From Oxytricha trifallax (taxonomy: Eukaryota; Ciliophora; Spirotrichea; Sporadotrichida; Oxytrichidae), in the NCBI GenBank assembly GCA_000711775.1, contig ARYC01002737.1, positions 1 to 64,000 of the forward strand: DNA of 64,000 nucleotides. Reading direction: 5' to 3'. The notes below the pieces were generated by a model that made no database searches, had not been told where the DNA came from, and saw only the letters and a list, made by a program, of their open reading frames with translations. Positions 46,943-61,478 of this stretch are shown here, piece after piece. The first letter of the stretch is position 1. Each line of letters starts with the position of its first letter. Position numbers and translations under genes: made by a program.

Positions 46943-49900
46943 TACTTCAAAACAATTAAGATCTAGGTGAATCAGGCTTAGAAAGTATTATAATGAGTAT
47001 GTATTAAAACGACGTTTTAAAAGAATTGGATTTGAGATAAAGCATCTCCATTGAACTTCTCTCAAAATATTAAGATATAGACGACAAAAGAATAATTGTT
47101 GATAAAATCTGATTAATAATCATCTTATTTGTTTTTTTAATGAATTAATAATATTTATATTAAAAATTTAAAGCTAATTAATTAGATTGAGAAGAAGTCT
47201 GCATAGTCTATCAAAATTTGTTAATTAAATATATGAGAAAAGTATAGAAATATTAACTTGATCAGCTCATTTTCCTTTATCAAGCTTACTATTATTTATC
47301 GTACTAATCTCGAGATTAATGCTCGTTCACGTTATTATTTTGGTGACATCACAAAAAATCAAGTTTTTGGTTAGGTACATGAAATTTCAGTCACATCTAG
47401 ATAAAAAACTGTCGTTCTGAATATCACCTGAAAAGGCAGTCATTCATTTATTATTTTATTATTTGCAATTTTAATAGAGCAGTAGTAATAAAAATTAAAT
47501 CAGTCTAAGTCTTAATTAATAAGTAAAAATTTGAAATAAATTAAGACTTTTCTAACTAAAATTCTTAATAGATTAAATTTATTGGTATACATTTGAATTA
47601 TTGGTCATTAAAACTTAAAAAAGTTTTAATTTGCCTGATTTAACTTGTTTATATTACTTTTTATATTAAATTTCAATTAATAAATGAATGACAGCCCTAT
47701 CAGATGATCATTATAACTCCAGTTTTTTCAAGAAGTGACCGAGATTGAAGATTCTGAAACTAGACCTTGACTTTTATTCTGTCTAGATTAAGATGTGGAC
47801 GAGCACCGATCTTGAGATAAGCATGAAAATTAATTGTGAGCTTGTTGAAGTAAAATGATCTTATAAAGGCAATATTACTGTACTTTGGCTAATATTTAAT
47901 GATCAAATTTTATTTTAACTTATATATTGACAATAAAATGACTAAATTTGATTTAATTTCAATCAAAAATATTTCTCTAGATCTATCTATATAGATTTAA
48001 CTATTGAATAAAACTTCAAGTGATTATATAAAAATAAACTTATATAAAAGAAAAGTAATATAGATCAATAAAAAAAGTAATAGTATTTAAATGAAAATTA
48101 TAGCTATGTATTATAAATCAAATTATAAGTGTTACATCAATTTTAGATTCTCAAATAATATATTGAACAACCTATTTCCAATTGAAGACATTTTTAAGAG
48201 ATAAGATTAAATTTTTTATTATAAAAAGAAAAAACCTACAAAATATGAAAATTTGTAATTTAAATAAGAATATAAATACATTATTAATAAAATACATAAC
48301 ATCGGGAAATTTTAATTAAGTAAAATAAATAAACTGTCATTATTTTATAATTTGTAAATACAATTACAACATATAAATAAAAACATTAAAATAAAATGGG
48401 TTTATACGAAAAAATGTTTTATATGAACGTCAATATAGTGAATACCTTATCAATTATCCTTAATTTTATTTTATTTTAATCATTGCATATTAGCAAAAGA
48501 GCTGTTAGTTTAAAGTTATTTTTAACTAAAATTAGAAATTTATAGTAATTTTATTGTAAATTTAAGATTTTTTCTTATACTTTGGAGTGCGCATAATAAA
48601 TGTCATGATGATGTGTTTTAAGGAATATACTTAATACTAATGAACGAAAGTTTCATAATTAGTATTTATAAAGTGAATTAAGGTAATTTTAAATAGAATT
48701 ATTGGCTTAATTCACAAATTTTGTGTTAATTTGTATTTAAGCTAGAGAGGTTTTAGCATCTCTCTTTTTATTTCATCTTCATTTTAAGTATAATATTGAA
48801 TTACGTAATTATATTCTGTTTGTTAATTGTTAATTTCAAAAATTTATTTTCAAAAATTCATGATCAATATTAAAATAAAATTTAAGTTTGGTAAATAAAT
48901 ACAAAAGAAATTAAATATAAAAAAAACTAAAATAAATAAATATTTACTAAATTAAATAAAGGATATCATTTAGAATAATTATTTAATACTATTCTTAATT
49001 AAAAAATCTAAATATTTATGATAAATATTTAGAATTAAATTTTATGTCTTTTTTTATAGGTTATATAAATTTATATTAAAAACTTATCAATATTCTTATG
49101 GATTTTTATATACTTTTAATATCTTTCCTCTGTAATATTTATGAAAGCTTTGAAATGAATCAGTTAGCTGTTAATGTTAATTGAATTGTTAATAATATTT
49201 TCTTAAGAATCTATCTCTTTTGATATAACTTTTTATTTGTTCTAACTGAGATACCCCAAAACCTCCCTCTTTTATATTAGACCCTCTCATCATATTTTAC
49301 TCTTTTCCATTAAACAAGACACCCTCTCTATCTACCATCCTATTAAATACAATTTATTAAATGAAAAATCTTTTTATTTACTATGAGGCTTTATCAATCA
49401 TAATAATTCTAGCTTATATTATATAAGTTAATATATTTAATTTACTATATCGTCTAACTTTATTACACTAGCTCCTATAAGAATAGAAATTTTATTATAA
49501 TTTCAATAATGAATTTATTTATAATCACAATATTTAACCATTAAGCTTAAATTTGTTCTTTAAAATTATAGTATCAAAAATCAAATATATTTATCATTAA
49601 TATAAAATACAGAGTTGTAACTTTATTTTAATTCTCATAAATCTTTTGCAATATAATTATTTATAAAATATCGAAAATATTTTAATTCGATTGTTTTGAA
49701 AATTTTGACGCATAAATATTCAAAAATTTAATTTTTGAATATAGTCAATTATAATTTTATAAAGATGCTCTTTTAAATTTAAATATAAGTTATATTTTTA
49801 TAGTATCTTAGCATTTTAAATTAGACGAATATATGTAATTTAGAAAATAAATTCCTTAATACAACCAATAATTTTTCATAGTTAAGTCAGATTAACAGTA

Positions 49901-51450
49901 TGGAAAAAAAATATAAAAGGTTTAAATAGGGTGAGGAAGTGGGTATGGGGAGAGGAATGGGAGATGTACCTTACTTAGTTAAGGGTGAGTAGGGTTTTCT
50001 GGGTTAGAACATTTATTTATTTATATTTTTTATTTAAAAAAATTGACTTTTTAATTAAAAAACATAAGTTCTTTTCTCCGATTTTTAAATTTTGTCATTT
50101 TGTTTAAATAGGAAAATTTGTTGTATTTATAATATTAAAAAATTTGTAATTTATTATACTAAAGGTAGATAATCTATCCATTTTTTATTGATAATATTTT
50201 TTAAATTAATTATTTTTGATATATTAAAAACTATTCTTATTAACTTTAAGACTATTGATAACTAAATCTTTTTCCCTTATATATTTTGTTTACGCATTTT
50301 TTAATGTCTAAAATTGGTTAGCCCTAAGCAAATTGCTAATATATTGAAGAAATTCCTATACATACTTATCTTTTAGTCACAAACAAAGTCTTTTAAAGAT
50401 GGAAGTTAATAGATTTTAGAAACAAACATCAATTACTGGTCAGACAAACTCAGCAATCTGTCCCATGTCAAATACTATTTGTAAGAATAAATTGTTTTTT
50501 TTAAATAGTATAGAAGGACATATAATGTATTATTGATAAAATAATCTGGCTAGCAGGTAGAACACACCCCCCCCTAATGTACTATTTTCTTTTTGTAGTC
50601 TTGTAGAGTTTTTGACTCTGAGCAAGATTGTCAGAAGCGCCTTTTCTTGCGAGTAATAGTTTTCGAGCTATGACCAAAATAAAGTTCATTTTTATACATA
50701 AAAACATCATAAAAAAGTCAAAAATTAAAAATAAATATTCTATCTATTTTTAATAAAAATCAATTTTTTGGTATTTTTGTCATATCCTGAGCAAAGATAT
50801 CATAATTAAAGTAGTATTTTGAAATACAACCAATTTTGTCAAAATTAAATAATTTTATCATTAATTATGTATTTCTTGACAAAATTGGTTGCATCTCAAA
50901 ATACTACTTTAATTATGATATCTTAGCTCAGGATATGACAAAAATACCAAAAAATTGATTTTTATTAAAAATAGATAGAATATATATTTTTAATTTTTGA
51001 CTATTTTTATGATGTTTTTATGTATAAAAATGAACTTTATTTTGGTCATAGCTCGAAAACTATTGCTCGCAAGCAAAAAGGCGCTTCTGACAATCTTGCT
51101 CAGAGTCAAAAACTCTACAAGACTACAAAAAGAAAATAGTACATTAGGGGGGGGTGTGTTCTACCTGCTAGCCAATAATCTCATTCTAATATTTTATTAA
51201 ATCATTTAAAATCATGTATAGTAAATTATTTTTGTCATTAATATTTAACTTTATTTATGTCAAGTTAAATGGATAATTTCCTTCTTGATTTTAATAGCTA
51301 AAAATTGATGTATTTATTGCAGATTTGGGCTCAACGCTAAAAATTATAGCATAAAAATTGTGCTCAAATAATTTAACCTTTGTAGATTAACTATCTATAT
51401 TTCGATTTTTCCTTTGTATTTATAATAGTATTAAATATTAGATAACTAAT
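46943..51450. other. Spacer between LRR gene copies 4 and 5
   Basis: Same content as 36915-41425, including the 586-bp insertion (48287-48872), the module 49239-50010 and the hairpin 50548-51173. No gene seen. Confidence 0.55.
50548..51173. mobile_element. Hairpin element, unit 5, arms not fully matched
   Basis: Same ends and AATAATCT flanks. The arms disagree at several places where the other copies agree: GAGTAATAG on the left but the equivalent of GAGCAATAG on the right, and small length differences in the CGCCTTTT...TTGCGAG run. Confidence 0.92.
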
Positions 51451-54400
51451 ATGGAAAATTTATCCGACTTCAACGTTGAGGAGAAATCTTAAATATCGCC
51501 TAACTATCAATTAAAATATATTTATATGTAATATGCATTTTAATACACTAATATTATGACTTTATGAAGAATTTACGCTATATCATACTCTATTAACATC
51601 GAAATTTGTTTTTGCTAAAGAATTCTTAAAAAGCACTTAATTTAAATATTATCATTTTTTATGATTTAATTGACTCAGTGAAATGGTTATAATTTAATTA
51701 TAACTAGCAAGACGCTGCGATTTAAGATATAAGAGATTAGCCTTGAACCATTTCAAGAGAGATCAACAAAATAGATTCTACTCCTCTGAGAGTTATTGAA
51801 CAAGAAGAATTAAAACAGAGTGAAATATTGAGAATTAAATAACAAGATGTTATCATTGATACATAAACGTAGAATCACGAGCGTAATCGCTCGATTCACT
51901 TAATTTAGCAACTCAAAAGTAAACCTGTTGAGGTCATCATATTCTAATATCTACCTAAAATCTAAGCTTAAATTTTAATGAGAAAACTATCTCATGCAGG
52001 CATTGTCTAGAGCGAAAATCTAGTTAAGTCTTTAAAAGATTAATATAGAGAAAATGATCGTTTACTAACCATCAAAATAATGGATTAAGGGGATTTAGAA
52101 GATTTTCATTAAAGATATTTAATTTCAAATAAAGCTTTAGACATCGATTTTGAAATCATTTTAGGTTGTATTCCTATAAATATTTAATATCTCCTCACTA
52201 TTTTGGAGATTTCTCAAAGTTCAACTTACAAAATTAGGAAACTCATGCTAAGATCTATATAATCTTCAATCAGTGATGATCATATTTTTACAAATTTCTG
52301 CAAGGATTTTATGATTTAAGGCATTTACGAATTTGAAATTTACGATGCTGACTAGAAGTTAGACTATAGGATTTTTAGATTCTTCGTTATTATTAAATTA
52401 TAATTGATAATTAATTAAATAGAAAAAGTATTAGAGAGGCTCTTTCGAAATAAACAATCTTAAAATAATTGAGAAAATTTTTCTAGCTAATATTAAATTT
52501 ATACTTTGAAAATTAAAGTCTATATTTTACATAGATTTATTTTTCATTTAGAACTAAACTCTTTCTATAATTTTAATATATTAACTAACTTTCTGATAAT
52601 TCTACATTAACATAAATTAATGTGAATTAATTTCAATATTATTTTAATCCATTCAATAATCATATCGATGCTTCAACAATTAAAACGATAAAGTATAATT
52701 CCTCATTTGATTTAATAAATAAAAGCTGTTTTATCAAATTTATTGAGAGCTCTCATAATTTAAAGTTTTTGACTTTAATATTCAACTCAAATAATTAATT
52801 ACATCTACGAGGTTATTAGTGATAAATGCTTGGAAAACACATGAGAATATGAAACTTAAATTTCAATATTTTTATTTTTAAAATTAATAAATTGGGATTG
52901 GAATAAATAAAAGTGCTAGTAAAAATCTTATCTACCCACCATAAAACCGAGAACCTCTCCTACAGTAACTAAGAACCCTTCCTTAACATAAAACCAAGAA
53001 TCCCCTACTCAAAGAAAATATTTTATTTCAACAATTTTAATATTCTAGTTCTTAATATAATAAATGGATTATATTAAGAACTTGATTATTAAAATTGTTT
53101 AAATAAAATATTTTCTTTGAGGAGGGGATTCTTGGTTTTATGGTGGGTAGTGTGATATGGGAGGGTTGTGAAGACCCGCTAATAATTAATAAAGATACTT
53201 TTAACTCCTTTTTATCTATATTGAATTTAATACTCTTGTTCTTGTTTTATAAAAGTTTATATAAAATTAAATAAATTAATTGGGTTTTTATATCTTTTCG
53301 CTTATTACTAATTTTATATTAAAATTATATAAATAACTTAGTAAAACTATATAAAAAATTCTTTATTAATGATAAAAAACATAGACTAAAATATAATACT
53401 CTCTAATTTTTTCATAAAAATATTTTTTTATTTTTTTTTATTTACTATAACAAATCACCTAAATATTGAATTAGTTTTATTGCATAAATAATAATTTTAG
53501 TTACTTTCATGTCTAAAATATAATATATTTACAAAAAATTTATAATTTTGATGAATTGTTTATAAAAGACTTTAAATTCATATTTCGATAATAAATAATT
53601 ATAATTTTTGCTTATTTTCCAGATAATTATAATAAATGTTTTTCTTACCTAATGTTTATGATAATTATAACTAAAGGAATTTTTGGGAGGATCTAATGAA
53701 AACAAATAAATTGAGTTATCACCTAGCTTTAGTTTTAGCTTAAAAATTAAATTAAATTGAGAAATTTATAGCAGAATCAATTGGAAACTTTGATGTGTAT
53801 TTTACTGCCTTTTCTATAATTAATATTAATTTAAATTGAGTCTCATTTGAAGTAAGAATTATTACAAGAGATATGCATTTAATTTGAGGAAATTTATTTA
53901 AATTTAATGAGTTATTGATTAATTAATTGAAAATATACTAATTATAATCAATAATTTTTATTAATATAAAGAATTATAGTTCATGTTTAAAAACCCTTTA
54001 TAATGTTATTGTTTTTACTCAAGATCACATAATTGTTCCAGCCAAGATACCAGTTCCAACCCTTAAATTACCATGTTAAAAATGAAATATTTTATACTCA
54101 AAAAAGACTGAATCTAGTTCATTGACGGCCTTTTTGTTAAGAAATTCTAAGTTTATTATTAACTTTTTAATTCATTTAATTTTACCATCCCAGCCAAACC
54201 CCTTTTAAAATGCTTCTATAGAAAAAATAGATAGAAAATAAAATTTTAAGTATTTAAATCTCTCAAATCAACTTCATTTAACATAATTCGAAATAGTAGT
54301 CAGATCAATTTTTAACTTTTTATTAAATAAATATATTATTCGGAGGTGATGTGGGGAAGGTATCTCATTTAGAACACATACTTGGAATAAATAAAAAATA

Positions 54401-56967
54401 TTTCAACAATAATGCTTATCTCTACTTACAATAAACACAACCACTTTTAGTTAAAAAACTGTGATTGCTTTAATAATTTAATGCTATTTATTAATTTTTA
54501 ATTTGAATGAATTCGAAATATTTAAACTTAGATTTTATTTTATCAATAGTAAATAAAATTTGTTAATTAATAATTGAAGATCTAGAAGAAATGTAATTGA
54601 AAGTTGCAAACATACCTTTTTATCTTCATGAAATTTAAGAAAACTTACGTTTAAAATATAATTCAGAAAATTTAAATTTTGAACATTTGGATAACGAGCG
54701 TTATAGATAATTTGAACGTTAAATGCAAAAAAGATAAGATAGACTTAATCAAGAAAATTTTACAAGGCTCTTCTAGTTTTACAATAATTAAGAAATAGAA
54801 ATCAAAAATTTCTAGGTAAAGGTTGATTTGGTTAACACTAATGTAAAGAAAATTAATTAATATCATTCATAAACTTAATAACAAATAAGAGATTCGATTC
54901 AATTATTAAATTTTTTTTAATTTTAAAGCGAATTTTATGGATTATATTTTAATTTATAACTAACTTAAAATAATCATTTGTCAAATCGATTATGTATTTA
55001 ATCAATTTTATAAGAACATGACCTCAAATAAATTGAGTTGACTGTTATTTCTTTAGTGATTTTAGGTTTAATTTACTATTTTATGAGGATTTATCTAATT
55101 ATATGCAATAAATATTCTTTAAAAATTGTAAAATTTCTCTTAGAAATTTAAATTCTAAGTTGCTCCTGCTCAATAGTCTAACTTTCTTTAATTATCTTGG
55201 CATTGTTTACATTAAATTTTTATAGTCCATTATTTTTTTCAATCTCATAAACTGAAACTTATACAGCAGCTGTATGAGGTTCAAAAATTTTGAAAAATTT
55301 TAAATAATAACTTTATTAAATATTTTTACTTTAATAGTTTAAATAACTTAAACAATTTTTAAAATTAAAAATAAGTGTGATATAAGTTAAAAGTTTTAAT
55401 TCAATTAATATTTTTTATATTCTTTAATAATTAATAAATGATAAAACCCCATGACTAATTTTGAATGCAATCGTGGTTATATTAAATGTAATAAAAATAA
55501 ATCAATTTAAATAATAAGAAGTTCAGTATTTACTTTTTATTTATAGAAGAGAATTATAATAAAATAAATTACTAAAGTTGTCAATTATATATTTAAACAT
55601 TCTCTGTATTTTTAATTTTCTTACCTTCTTGTCCTATAGTGCTTTTTATTTTTGTTATTTAACAGCTCAATTTTCTTAAAAATATGTTAAGGTAGTGTAT
55701 TCTAAGTGTTAATATTCATCTTTCGTTAAGTTTTTCTTTTGAGTATTAGAAGAATTTTCTACTAAATTTTCATTTAGTCAAGAAGCGTTTCTTTAATAGC
55801 TTTAAGTTTTTCATCAGAGATTGAGCGTAGAATGAATTTTGAAGTAATCAAATTTTTGATAATGTATTTAAAAGGAAAATAAGATATAAAAACGGTAATA
55901 TCATAATATAATGCAGAAGGTAAAATTGGGGGTTTGTAGTCAAGTGACAGAGGGTCCGATTCCTATGATCACAGATCTTTTTAGAAAACTATTAAACTGA
56001 ATTAATTTATGTATTAAGATAAAGAACTGAATTTTAATTAAGATATTACAATTTACCTTATACTAATGATTTTACTCTTTTATATAAATATATAAAATTA
56101 TTATTGATTTTTGCAATTATAATATTTTATTTTAAGCATCAATTGATTAAAAATCTAATTTTAAAATTAATTGGATTTAATTCTCAATATAAGATAATAA
56201 TTGAAAATAAATGCTTTTAATAAGTAAAATAAAATCTCAATGATTAAAATTTAGAATTTTTTTTCAAAATTATAAAAGAAAAAAAATATAATAGTCATGA
56301 TATTAATTTAGAGGGGAGTAAGATAAATATTGAAAGCTAGTCATCTTAAGGTATATTCTTAGACATATTAGGATTGGGTAAAATTAGGATTATAAATATG
56401 ATGTAAAATTAACTTAAATTTTATAATGCCATTTTAATTATTTGTTAATATTTTTAATATAGAAAATAACTTGGTTTGGAATTTTCTCAGATGCTATTTA
56501 CAGCCTCTTTAGGGCAGAACTTGTTAAATTTGACTTCTTTGAATTTATCAGAAAATCCTATTCATGATTAAGGAGCCATCTTAATATATTCTTGCATGAT
56601 CTACACTCCTAATCTTACAGATTTAAACATGAGTCAATGCAATTTAACTTTCTAATCTTTCGAACCATTCTTAAGATGTCTTGAACATCTAACTTAACTA
56701 AAGAGTGTAGACTTAAGCCGTAATAATTTCAGTGAGAGTAGTTACTCACAAAATCTTTAGCACTTTTTTAGATTCCTTCAAACAAGCGCTTTTTCTTTAA
56801 ATATGAGTCATTGCAAGTTCAACGAATATTCATCTAACACAATCAGTCTTTTTATTGAAGGAAATACTAGAATGAGGCAGTTATCTTAATATTATCATTT
56901 TAAGATCTTTAAATTTTTTTATCAAAATTTTTTATAAATAATGAGATAAATTTACATTAAGAGTTGA
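51451..56967 (+). pseudogene. Split LRR-protein gene, copy 5, one in-frame TGA
   Basis: Segment positions equal those of copy 3 plus 20,053 (ATG 51451-51453, final TGA 56965-56967). The TGA at codon 32 and the ATG to ATT change are both present. Confidence 0.75.
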
Positions 56968-59900
56968 TACTTCAAAACAATTAAGATCTAGGTGAATCAG
57001 GCTTAGAAAGTATTATAATGAGTATGTATTAAAACGACGTTTTAAAAGAATTGGATTTGAGATAAAGCATCTCCATTGAACTTCTCTCAAAATATTAAGA
57101 TATAGACGACAAAAGAATAATTGTTGATAAAATCTGATTAATAATCATCTTATTTGTTTTTTTAATGAATTAATAATATTTATATTAAAAATTTAAAGCT
57201 AATTAATTAGATTGAGAAGAAGTCTGCATAGTCTATCAAAATTTGTTAATTAAATATATGAGAAAAGCATAGAAATATTAACTTGATCAGGTCATTTTCC
57301 TTTATCAAGCTTACTATTATTTATCGTACTAATCTCGAGATTAATGCTCGTTCACGTTATTATTTTGGTGACATCACAAAAAATCAAGTTTTTGGTTAGG
57401 TACATGAAATTTCAGTCACATCTAGATAAAAAACTGTCGTTCTGAATATCACCTGAAAAGGCAGTCATTCATTTATTATTTTATTATTTGCAATTTTAAT
57501 AGAGCAGTAGTAATAAAAATTAAATCAGTCTAAGTCTTAATTAATAAGTAAAAATTTGAAATAAATTAAGACTTTTCTAACTAAAATTCTTAATAGATTA
57601 AATTTATTGGTATACATTTGAATTATTGGTCATTAAAACTTAAAAAAGTTTTAATTTGCCTGATTTAACTTGTTTATATTACTTTTTATATTAAATTTCA
57701 ATTAATAAATGAATGACAGCCCTATCAGATGATCATTATAACTCCAGTTTTTTCAAGAAGTGACCGAGATTGAAGATTCTGAAACTAGACCTTGACTTTT
57801 ATTCTGTCTAGATTAAGATGTGGACGAGCACCGATCTTGAGATAAGCATGAAAATTAATTGTGAGCTTGTTGAAGTAAAATGATCTTATAAAGGCAATAT
57901 TACTGTACTTTGGCTAATATTTAATGATCAAATTTTATTTTAACTTATATATTGACAATAAAATGACTAAATTTGATTTAATTTCAATCAAAAATATTTC
58001 TCTAGATCTATCTATATAGATTTAACTATTGAATAAAACTTCAAGTGATTATATAAAAATAAACTTATATAAAAGAAAAGTAATATAGATCAATAAAAAA
58101 AGTAATAGTATTTAAATGAAAATTATAGCTATGTATTATAAATCAAATTATAAGTGTTACATCAATTTTAGATTCTCAAATAATATATTGAACAACCTAT
58201 TTCCAATTGAAGACATTTTTAAGAGATAAGATTAAATTTTTTATTATAAAAAGAAAAAACCTACAAAATATGAAAATTTGTAATTTAAATAAGAATATAA
58301 ATACATTATTAATAAAATACATAACATCGGGAAATTTTAATTAAGTAAAATAAATAAACTGTCATTATTTTATAATTTGTAAATACAATTACAACATATA
58401 AATAAAAACATTAAAATAAAATGGGTTTATACGAAAAAATGTTTTATATGAACGTCAATATAGTGAATACCTTATCAATTATCCTTAATTTTATTTTATT
58501 TTAATCATTGCATATTAGCAAAAGAGCTGTTAGTTTAAAGTTATTTTTAACTAAAATTAGAAATTTATAGTAATTTTATTGTAAATTTAAGATTTTTTCT
58601 TATACTTTGGAGTGCGCATAATAAATGTCATGATGATGTGTTTTAAGGAATATACTTAATACTAATGAACGAAAGTTTCATAATTAGTATTTATAAAGTG
58701 AATTAAGGTAATTTTAAATAGAATTATTGGCTTAATTCACAAATTTTGTGTTAATTTGTATTTAAGCTAGAGAGGTTTTAGCATCTCTCTTTTTATTTCA
58801 TCTTCATTTTAAGTATAATATTGAATTACGTAATTATATTCTGTTTGTTAATTGTTAATTTCAAAAATTTATTTTCAAAAATTCATGATCAATATTAAAA
58901 TAAAAATTTAAGTTTGGTAAATAAATACAAAAGAAATTAAATATAAAAAAAACTAAAATAAATAAATATTTACTAAATTAAATAAAGGATATCATTTAGA
59001 ATAATTATTTAATACTATTCTTAATTAAAAAATCTAAATATTTATGATAAATATTTAGAATTAAATTTTATGTCTTTTTTTATAGGTTATATAAATTTAT
59101 ATTAAAAACTTATCAATATTCTTATGGATTTTTATATACTTTTAATATCTTTCCTCTGTAATATTTATGAAAGCTTTGAAATGAATCAGTTAGCTGTTAA
59201 TGTTAATTGAATTGTTAATAATATTTTCTTAAGAATCTATCTCTTTTGATATAACTTTTTATTTGTTCTAACTGAGATACCCCAAAACCTCCCTCTTTTA
59301 TATTAGACCCTCTCATCATATTTTACTCTTTTCCATTAAACAAGACACCCTCTCTATCTACCATCCTATTAAATACAATTTATTAAATGAAAAATCTTTT
59401 TATTTACTATGAGGCTTTATCAATCATAATAATTCTAGCTTATATTATATAAGTTAATATATTTAATTTACTATATCGTCTAACTTTATTACACTAGCTC
59501 CTATAAGAATAGAAATTTTATTATAATTTCAATAATGAATTTATTTATAATCACAATATTTAACCATTAAGCTTAAATTTGTTCTTTAAAATTATAGTAT
59601 CAAAAATCAAATATATTTATCATTAATATAAAATACAGAGTTGTAACTTTATTTTAATTCTCATAAATCTTTTGCAATATAATTATTTATAAAATATCGA
59701 AAATATTTTAATTCGATTGTTTTGAAAATTTTGACGCATAAATATTCAAAAATTTAATTTTTGAATATAGTCAATTATAATTTTATAAAGATGCTCTTTT
59801 AAATTTAAATATAAGTTATATTTTTATAGTATCTTAGCATTTTAAATTAGACGAATATATGTAATTTAGAAAATAAATTCCTTAATACAACCAATAATTT

Positions 59901-61478
59901 TTCATAGTTAAGTCAGATTAACAGTATGGAAAAAAAATATAAAAGGTTTAAATAGGGTGAGGAAGTGGGTATGGGGAGAGGAATGGGAGATGTACCTTAC
60001 TTAGTTAAGGGTGAGTAGGGTTTTCTGGGTTAGAACATTTATTTATTTATATTTTTTATTTAAAAAAATTGACTTTTTAATTAAAAAACATAAGTTCTTT
60101 TCTCCGATTTTTAAATTTTGTCATTTTGTTTAAATAGGAAAATTTGTTGTATTTATAATATTAAAAAATTTGTAATTTATTATACTAAAGGTAGATAATC
60201 TATCCATTTTTTATTGATAATATTTTTTAAATTAATTATTTTTGATATATTAAAAACTATTCTTATTAACTTTAAGACTATTGATAACTAAATCTTTTTC
60301 CCTTATATATTTTGTTTACGCATTTTTTAATGTCTAAAATTGGTTAGCCCTAAGCAAATTGCTAATATATTGAAGAAATTCCTATACATACTTATCTTTT
60401 TAGTCACAAACAAAGTCTTTTAAAGATGGAAGTTAATAGATTTTAGAAACAAACATCAATTACTGGTCAGACAAACTCAGCAATCTGTCCCATGTCAAAT
60501 ACTATTTGTAAGAATAAATTGTTTTTTTTAAATAGTATAGAAGGACATATAATGTATTATTGATAAAATAATCTGGCTAGCAGGTAGAACACACCCCCCC
60601 CTAATGTACTATTTTCTTTTTGTAGTCTTGTAGAGTTTTTGACTCTGAGCAAGATTGTCAGAAGCGCCTTTTGCTTGCGAGCAATAGTTTTCGAGCTATG
60701 ACCAAAATAAAGTTCATTTTTATACATAAAAACCTCATAAAAATAGTCAAAAATTAAAAATATATATTCTATCTATTTTTATTAAAAATCAATTTTTGGG
60801 ATGTTTTTGTCATATCCTGAGCAAAGATATCATAATTAAAGTAGTATTTTGAAATGCAACCAATTTTGTCAAAATTTGATAATTTTATCATTAATTATGT
60901 ATTTCTTGACAAAATTTGTTGCATTTCTAAATACTACTTTAATTATGATATCTTTGCTCGGATATGACAAAAATACCAAAAAATTGATTTTTATTAAAAA
61001 TAGATCGAATATATATTTTTAATTTTTGACTATTTTTATGATGTTTTTATTTATAAAAATGAACTTTATTTTGGTCATAGCTCGAAAACTATTGCTCGCA
61101 AGCAAAAGGCGCTTCTGACAATCTTGCTCAGAGTCAAAAACTCTACAAGACTACAAAAAGAAAATAGTACATTAGGGGGGGGTGTGTTCTACCTGCTAGC
61201 CAATAATCTCATTCTAATATTTTATTAAATCATTTAAAATCATGTATAGTAAATTATTTTTGTCATTAATATTTAACTTTATTTATGTCAAGTTAAATGG
61301 ATAATTTCCTTCTTGATTTTAATAGCTAAAAATTGATGTATTTATTGCAGATTTGGGCTCAACGCTAAAAATTATAGCATAAAAATTGTGCTCAAATAAT
61401 TTAACCTTTGTAGATTAACTATCTATATTTCGATTTTTCCTTTGTATTTATAATAGTATTAAATATTAGATAACTAAT
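56968..61478. other. Spacer between LRR gene copies 5 and 6
   Basis: Same content as 36915-41425, with the 586-bp insertion at 58312-58897, the module 59265-60036 and the hairpin 60575-61201. No gene seen. Confidence 0.55.
60575..61201. mobile_element. Hairpin element, unit 6
   Basis: Same ends, same AATAATCT flanks and the same loop orientation as units 3 and 5 (60873-60905), with its own set of point differences in the arms. Confidence 0.92.

Larger units (their letters stand above)
39211..49238 (+). repeat. Array unit 4, near-identical 10,028-bp tandem unit
   Basis: Same content and order as unit 3. The only conspicuous structural difference is the flipped loop of its hairpin (40818-40850). 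Confidence 0.93.
49239..59264 (+). repeat. Array unit 5, near-identical 10,026-bp tandem unit
   Basis: Same content and order as units 3 and 4. Confidence 0.93.

Noticed and set aside
50997-51200. A 67-codon plus-strand frame in the hairpin of unit 5
   Set aside because: Falls in a palindrome, is not kept in the other hairpin copies because of small indels, and is read in the wrong code.
34619-54866. A 64-codon minus-strand frame repeated at 34619-34813, 44647-44841 and 54672-54866
   Set aside because: It lies antisense to segment 5 of the LRR gene, whose plus-strand frame is conserved across divergent units 1, 2 and 3; the minus frame recurs only because the array units are identical.
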